Part shown: positions 59,950-64,000 of the stretch, in pieces | How positions within the stretch are numbered: the first letter of the stretch is position 1 | Layout: each line of letters opens with the position of its first letter | Program-made: the position numbers and the translations under genes | Source: Streptomyces koelreuteriae | Lineage (GTDB): Bacteria > Actinomycetota > Actinomycetes > Streptomycetales > Streptomycetaceae | Assembly: GCF_018604545.1 (NCBI RefSeq) | Contig: NZ_CP075896.1 | Location: forward strand, 2,790,001 to 2,854,000 | Length of the DNA: 64,000 nt | Direction: 5' to 3' | The notes under the pieces: generated by a model | What the model was told of the DNA's origin: nothing | The model's input: the letters and a program-made list of their open reading frames with translations, nothing else | Databases searched by the model: none

Positions 59950-61302
59950 ATGCGACTTCGCATACGAGGTTCCGGGGCCGGCACCGGCAGACGCACCGCC
60001 GCCCTCGCCGCCCTTCTCGCACTCGCCCTCGCGGCGCCCCTCTCGGCGACGGCGCCGGACGCCACCGCCGACAGCGCCCCCAAGGCGGCCCCCTCGGCCG
60101 ACGACGTCAGGCAGTACGAGGTCCATCTGCACGCGACGGCCAAGGACCGCACGGCACTTCAGCGCACGGGCGTGACCGTGGACGAGTCCCACAGTCACGG
60201 TGTCGTCGTCTCCGGCCGCGCGGACCAGATCAGAAAGCTGCGCGCCCTGGGCTACGAGGTCACGCCGCTCGGCGCGGTGCCCGACCGGTCCGCGGGCGAG
60301 GACGACGTCCGGATCTACGACTTCCCGTCCGCCGACTCGCGCTACCACAACTACGCGGAGATGACGACCGAGATCAACTCGATCGTCTCGGCCAACCCGT
60401 CGATCGCGAGCCGGCGCGTGATCGGCAAGTCGTACCAGGGCCGGGACATCGTCGCCCTCAAGATCAGCGACAACGTCGCCACCGACGAGGCCGAGCCGGA
60501 GGTGCTGTTCACGCACCACCAGCACGCCCGCGAGCACCTGACCGTCGAGATGGCGCTCTACCTGCTGCGCGAGCTGACCTCCGACTACGGTTCCGACTCA
60601 CGCGTCACCAGCATGGTGAACAACCGTGAGATCTGGATCGTCCCGGATCTCAACCCGGACGGCGGCGAGTACGACATCGCCACCGGGTCGTACCGCTCGT
60701 GGCGCAAGAACCGCCAGCCCAACTCGGGTTCGTCGTACGTCGGCACGGACCTGAACCGCAACTGGAACTACCGCTGGGGCTGCTGCGGCGGCTCCTCCGG
60801 CTCGCCGTCCTCCGACACCTACCGGGGCACGGCGGCGGAGTCGGCGCCCGAGGTGAAGGTCGTCGCCGACTTCGTGCGCAGCCGGGTCGTCGGCGGGAAG
60901 CAGCAGATCAGGGCCGGTGTCGACTTCCACACGTACAGCGAGCTGGTGCTGTGGCCGTTCGGCTACACGTACTCGGACACCACGACGGGGATGACCGCGG
61001 ACGACCACGCGGCGTTCAAGTCGGTCGGGCAGAAGATGGCCGCGAGCAACGGCTACACGGCGGAGCAGTCGAGCGATCTGTACATCACCGACGGGTCGAT
61101 CGACGACTACCTCTGGGGCACGCACAAGATCTTCGGCTACACGTTCGAGATGTATCCGAGGTCCGGTGGAGGCGGGTTCTACCCGCCCGACGAGGTCATC
61201 GAGCGGGAGACTTCGCGTAACCGCGACGCGGTGCTGCAACTTCTGGAGAACGCGGACTGCATGTACCGGTCGATCGGAAAGGAAACTCAGTACTGCAGCT
61301 GA
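59950..61302 (+). CDS. Secreted M14 zinc carboxypeptidase
   Basis: A 450-residue secreted protease starting at ATG 59950 after AAGGAG. A signal peptide ([20 protein letters not shown]) and a pro-region (to about residue 125) precede the M14 domain. Zinc ligands are in [16 protein letters not shown] (HxxE) and [17 protein letters not shown] (His), substrate contacts in [12 protein letters not shown], and the catalytic Glu in [16 protein letters not shown]. It resembles Streptomyces carboxypeptidase T/SGT, with broad specificity for C-terminal residues. Confidence 0.93.
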   Translation: MRLRIRGSGAGTGRRTAALAALLALALAAPLSATAPDATADSAPKAAPSADDVRQYEVHLHATAKDRTALQRTGVTVDESHSHGVVVSGRADQIRKLRALGYEVTPLGAVPDRSAGEDDVRIYDFPSADSRYHNYAEMTTEINSIVSANPSIASRRVIGKSYQGRDIVALKISDNVATDEAEPEVLFTHHQHAREHLTVEMALYLLRELTSDYGSDSRVTSMVNNREIWIVPDLNPDGGEYDIATGSYRSWRKNRQPNSGSSYVGTDLNRNWNYRWGCCGGSSGSPSSDTYRGTAAESAPEVKVVADFVRSRVVGGKQQIRAGVDFHTYSELVLWPFGYTYSDTTTGMTADDHAAFKSVGQKMAASNGYTAEQSSDLYITDGSIDDYLWGTHKIFGYTFEMYPRSGGGGFYPPDEVIERETSRNRDAVLQLLENADCMYRSIGKETQYCS

Positions 61303-61304
61303 GG

Positions 61305-61325
61305 TGCGCGGTTCCCCGCGCCCCT
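61305..61325. repeat. Partial copy of the dispersed intergenic repeat
   Basis: GCGCGGTTCCCCGCGCCCCT is the reverse-oriented core of the sequence at 54940-54990. It lies between the convergent carboxypeptidase and 61324 genes and can form a GCGCGG/CCGCGC stem, probably ending both transcripts. Confidence 0.55.
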
Positions 61326-61863
61326 ACTCGGCGTTCTCGTCGAAGTAAGCGTCCAGAACCGCGTCCAACTGGCTGTCCCACTCCGTGAAACGGCTCCTGG
61401 CCGGTGCTTCGATCTCGATCGGGTACCAGCGCCGGTCAGGGGTGTGGACGGTGACGGTCCAGCGCTTGCCGAAGCGGGCGGTCTCCGTCTCGACCGCGCC
61501 GATCTCGTCCCAGCGGAACTCGCACTCCTGGTCGTCCAGGAAGAGGCGTACGCCTCTGTGGTCGGCGACCAGTTTCGCGCGGCGGTCGGAGGCCTCGAAG
61601 ACGGGACCGTCTTCCGGTGCGGCGTCCTCCGCCGCGGCTTCCTCCACCGGCTCCGGGGCGGCCTCTTCGGCCCCCTCGGCTTCCTCGGTCTCCTCCGTGT
61701 CGTCGGCGTCTTCGGCGTCTTCGGCTTCCGCGACCTCGGGCTCCTTCTCCGGCTCCTCGTCCTTCGTCCGTCCGGACGCGGGTGACGTGAGCCCGGGGAT
61801 GAAGGCCGGGTCGAATCCGGCGCCTTCCAGGGGCTGGCTGCTCGAACCTATGCGCTGCTCCAC
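61324..61863 (-). CDS. Acidic protein with PH-like C-terminal domain
   Basis: A 179-residue protein starting at GTG 61863 (VEQRIGSSSQ); the frame also extends upstream to a TTG at 61902. Residues about 40-95 are a Glu/Ala/Asp-rich disordered stretch (EDAEDADDTEETEEAEGAEE). The C-terminal domain (RRAKLVADHRGVRLFLDD, FRWDEIGAVETETARFGKRW, PDRRWYPIEIEAPARSRFTE) is PH-like. No membrane segment is present and the function is unknown. It is monocistronic. Confidence 0.7.
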   Translation of the reverse strand: MEQRIGSSSQPLEGAGFDPAFIPGLTSPASGRTKDEEPEKEPEVAEAEDAEDADDTEETEEAEGAEEAAPEPVEEAAAEDAAPEDGPVFEASDRRAKLVADHRGVRLFLDDQECEFRWDEIGAVETETARFGKRWTVTVHTPDRRWYPIEIEAPARSRFTEWDSQLDAVLDAYFDENAE

Positions 61864-61928
61864 AGCGGAGCAGTATGGTCGACAAACCTGTGCCGCACAC
61901 AACCAGCCCCTGCATCGTTATCAGACGC

Positions 61929-63407
61929 CTACACGAACAGGCTCAGCACCGCGGCCACCACGAACCCCGCCACCGACAGCACACTCTCCAGCACCGTCCA
62001 CGACTTGAGCGTGTCCCGCTCGCTGATGCCGAAGTACTTGGAGACCATCCAGAAGCCCCCGTCGTTGACGTGCGAGGCGAAGATGGAGCCGGCCGAGATG
62101 GACATGATGACCAGGGCGACGAAGGCCTGGGAGTGGTCGCCCTCGGAGAGGAGCGGGGCGACGATGCCCGCCGTCGTGACGATGGCGACCGTCGCCGAGC
62201 CCTGGGCGACGCGCAGGACCACGGAGATCAGGTAGGAGAGGACGATCACCGGCAGGCCCACGTCGTTGAACGTGTCGGAGAGGGCCTGGGCGACGCCGCT
62301 GGCCTTGAGGACGGCGCCGAAGATGCCGCCCGCGCCGACGACCAGCAGGATGTTGCCGACCGGCTTGAGAGACGCCGTGGACACCGTCTCCAGGGACTTG
62401 CGGGACCAGCCGCGCCGGATGCCGAGCAGGTAGTACGCGAGGAACAGGGCAAGCGTGAGCGCCACGAAGGGGTTGCCGAAGAACTCGATCACCGAGCGGA
62501 GCGTGGAGGGGTCCAGGGCGATCGAGGAGAACGTCGCGGCGAGGATGAGGACCAGGGGCGTGCCGATGATGCCGAGGACCGTGCCGAGGGAGACCGGCTG
62601 CTCGCGCGGCTCGGTGCCGGTCGCCCGCTGCTCGTCGAGGACCGCCTGCTTGGCCTCTTCGGCCGCCTCGACCATGTCCTGCGGCACGGCGACGAAGATG
62701 CGGCGGCCGATCCACGCCGAGTACGCCCACGCGGCCAGCACGGCGGGCAGTCCGCAGACGATGCCCATGAGGATGACCCAGCCGAGGTCGACATTGAGGA
62801 GACCGGCCGCGGCCACCGGGCCGGGGTGCGGCGGCAGGAAGGCGTGGGTGACGGAGAGGCCCGCGAGCAGGGGCAGACAGTAGAGCAGGATCGACTTGCC
62901 CGAGCGCTTGGCGGCGGCGTAGACGATCGGGGCCAGGACGAAGATGCCGACGTCGAAGAAGACCGGGATGCCGAAGATCAGGCCCGTGAGGCCCATGGCG
63001 AGCGGGGCGCGCTTCTCGCCGAAGAGGCCCAGGAGACGGCTCGCCAGTACCTCCGCGCCGCCGCTGACTTCGAGGATCGCGCCGAGCATGGTGCCGAGGC
63101 CGATGATGATCGCGACATGGCCGAGGATGCCGCCCATGCCGGACTCGATCGTGGAGACGGCGTCCGACTTCTGGACCGTGCCGAAGAGTTCGGTGACCGA
63201 GAGACCGGCCGCGAGGCCGACGGCTATGGAGACCGCGAGCAGCGCGACGAACGGCTGGAGTCTCATCTTGATGATGAGGAACAGCAGGAGCCCGATGCCG
63301 AGGGCGGCGGTGAGCAGCAGTCCGGCCGTGCCGTCCACGAGGAGGAGCAGGCCTCCGGTGTGGGGTGGGGTCTCGGCAGGGGCGGCCGCGGCGAGCGGAA
63401 GGGACAT
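61929..63407 (-). CDS. GntP family permease (gluconate:H+ symporter)
   Basis: A 492-residue, 12-14-helix permease starting at ATG 63407 (AGAGGA, seven bases). LRLQPF-like RLQPFVALLAVSIAVGLAAG, IIIGLGTMLGAILEVSGGAE, FGIPVFFDVGIFVLAPIVYA, HAFLPPHPGPVAAAGLL and QGSATVAIVTTAGIVAPLL are GntP signatures. The substrate could be gluconate, another sugar acid, or a D-amino acid, given the RidA neighbour. It lies 97 bp downstream of the RidA gene on the same strand. Confidence 0.9.
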   Translation of the reverse strand: MSLPLAAAAPAETPPHTGGLLLLVDGTAGLLLTAALGIGLLLFLIIKMRLQPFVALLAVSIAVGLAAGLSVTELFGTVQKSDAVSTIESGMGGILGHVAIIIGLGTMLGAILEVSGGAEVLASRLLGLFGEKRAPLAMGLTGLIFGIPVFFDVGIFVLAPIVYAAAKRSGKSILLYCLPLLAGLSVTHAFLPPHPGPVAAAGLLNVDLGWVILMGIVCGLPAVLAAWAYSAWIGRRIFVAVPQDMVEAAEEAKQAVLDEQRATGTEPREQPVSLGTVLGIIGTPLVLILAATFSSIALDPSTLRSVIEFFGNPFVALTLALFLAYYLLGIRRGWSRKSLETVSTASLKPVGNILLVVGAGGIFGAVLKASGVAQALSDTFNDVGLPVIVLSYLISVVLRVAQGSATVAIVTTAGIVAPLLSEGDHSQAFVALVIMSISAGSIFASHVNDGGFWMVSKYFGISERDTLKSWTVLESVLSVAGFVVAAVLSLFV

Positions 63408-63504
63408 GGGGGGGTCCTCTACGTAAATGCATTCGGTTTCGGGGTAGGGGGGAGCGCGGCGCGGCGCTCCGAAGGCGCCGCGCCTCAACGAAAAGAGGGG
63501 TGTG

Positions 63505-63915
63505 TCAGCCGAGTACGGCCAGCGCGTCGATCTCGATGAGGAGACCCGCGGGCAGGCCGACGTAGACCGTGGTGCGCGCGGCGGGCGGCTGGGTGAGGCC
63601 CTGCTCCTCGAAGTACGCGTTGTAGATCGCGTTCATCTCGGCGAAGTGGTCGACGTCGGTGAGGTAGACACGGATCATCATCACGTCGTCCCAGCCGGAG
63701 CCGCCCTCTTCGAGGATGGCCTTGACGTTGGCCAGGGTCTGGAGGGTCTGCTCGCGCAGGGTCGGCCCGGCGGGGGTGGGCGCCTTGCCCTCCTCGGCGG
63801 GCAGGAAGCCGACCTGGCCGGCGACCTGGAGGATGTTGCCCTTCTTCACCCCGTGCGAGAACTTCGCCGGCGGGGTGGTGTGGGTCTTCGGGGTGAGTGC
63901 GATCTTGTCCGTCAT
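63505..63915 (-). CDS. RidA family protein
   Basis: A 136-residue RidA (YjgF/YER057c/UK114) protein that hydrolyses reactive enamine/imine intermediates. KGNILQVAGQVGFLPA and TVYVGLPAGLLIEIDALAVL frame the active site, but the catalytic arginine in the usual RxxVxVxxLPxxxxVEIE pattern reads RTTVYVGLPAGLLIEID, so it is conserved. Its ATG overlaps the stop of the upstream partial gene (ATGA), so it is part of an operon with a permease that may import a D-amino or hydroxy acid. Confidence 0.92.
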   Translation of the reverse strand: MTDKIALTPKTHTTPPAKFSHGVKKGNILQVAGQVGFLPAEEGKAPTPAGPTLREQTLQTLANVKAILEEGGSGWDDVMMIRVYLTDVDHFAEMNAIYNAYFEEQGLTQPPAARTTVYVGLPAGLLIEIDALAVLG

Positions 63916-64000
63916 ACGGTGCCCTTCACTGGTGTCCTGCCGGAGTACTCGCCGCTGATGGCGTCCGCCGTACGGCGCACCAGCGGCAGGAGGGTGAGGA
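63912..64000 (-). CDS. C-terminal fragment of an unidentified (possibly IclR-like) protein
   Basis: The last 28 codons of a gene that enters from the right edge: LTLLPLVRRTADAISGEYSG, then RTPVKGTV and stop. The helix is like the last helix of IclR regulators or a deaminase/deacylase domain; too little remains to decide. The stop overlaps the RidA start, so it is upstream in the same operon. Confidence 0.5.
   Translation of the reverse strand, partial: LTLLPLVRRTADAISGEYSGRTPVKGTV

Overview
The window is a piece of a Streptomyces chromosome, or that of a very close relative. It is very GC-rich with strong GC3 bias, uses GTG starts freely, and carries a WhiB-family regulator, SpoIIE-type PP2C phosphatases, anti-sigma-like ATPases, a DasR-type chitinase promoter and the oxyR-ahpC-ahpD cluster. 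As far as I recall, the order in the first 27 kb (xseA-xseB, nitroreductase, DUF4245, glpX, whiB-like, DUF1707, class I fumarase, fumC, DUF402, SpoIIE phosphatase, class A PBP, SPFH, oxyR-ahpCD, phoH, uppS) follows the S. coelicolor SCO5056 to SCO5023 core region, counted downward.

Layout. 1-9 kb: DNA repair (xseAB) and central carbon metabolism (glpX, two unrelated fumarases side by side). 9-23.3 kb: signalling and envelope (PP2C phosphatase, bifunctional PBP, an SPFH plus ribbon-helix-helix pair, a PadR-controlled ABC exporter, oxyR/ahpCD, an AI-2E family permease, a secreted transglycosylase). 23.6-32 kb: phoH, a cis-prenyltransferase, then accessory genes (winged helix, methyltransferase, GNAT, luciferase-like oxidoreductase, membrane protein). 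31.3-51.2 kb: a large minus-strand block built around a complete actinobacterial Tad/Flp pilus locus. 51-64 kb: chitinase, Nramp-like transporter, anti-sigma-like and MEDS proteins, a very large LuxR/NB-ARC regulator, a secreted zinc carboxypeptidase, and a GntP permease/RidA unit that runs off the right edge.

The most interesting system is at 33.7-41.5 kb. Beside the Flp pilin and Tad machinery lies an 881-residue protein that carries its own Flp-type prepilin motif (G/QTAVEY, as in the real pilin), a Gly/Asp/Ala linker, a coiled-coil region and a C-terminal domain with a PD-(D/E)xK-like D...ExK signature. It is followed by tightly coupled small genes (GTGA, ATGA and ATGA overlaps), including an overlooked 32-codon ORF and two paralogues built from a repeated LPxxMRxLPPPW module. 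The promoter regions of the pilin and the toxin-like gene share a GGGCCC-rich element at nearly the same distance from the start codon. I infer a polymorphic toxin/immunity operon that uses the Tad pathway. The prepilin motif, the operon overlaps and the shared element are seen directly; toxicity, immunity and export are inference.

A second theme is duplication at gene 3' ends: a second copy of the class I fumarase tail, four 44-bp repeats grown from the tail of the winged-helix gene, and an inverted copy of the oxyR tail that makes a terminator-like hairpin. Tandem repeats also triplicate the prepilin-peptidase site of a TadE protein and insert 12-residue units into the large LuxR regulator. 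No tRNA, rRNA, CRISPR array, insertion sequence or integrase was seen.
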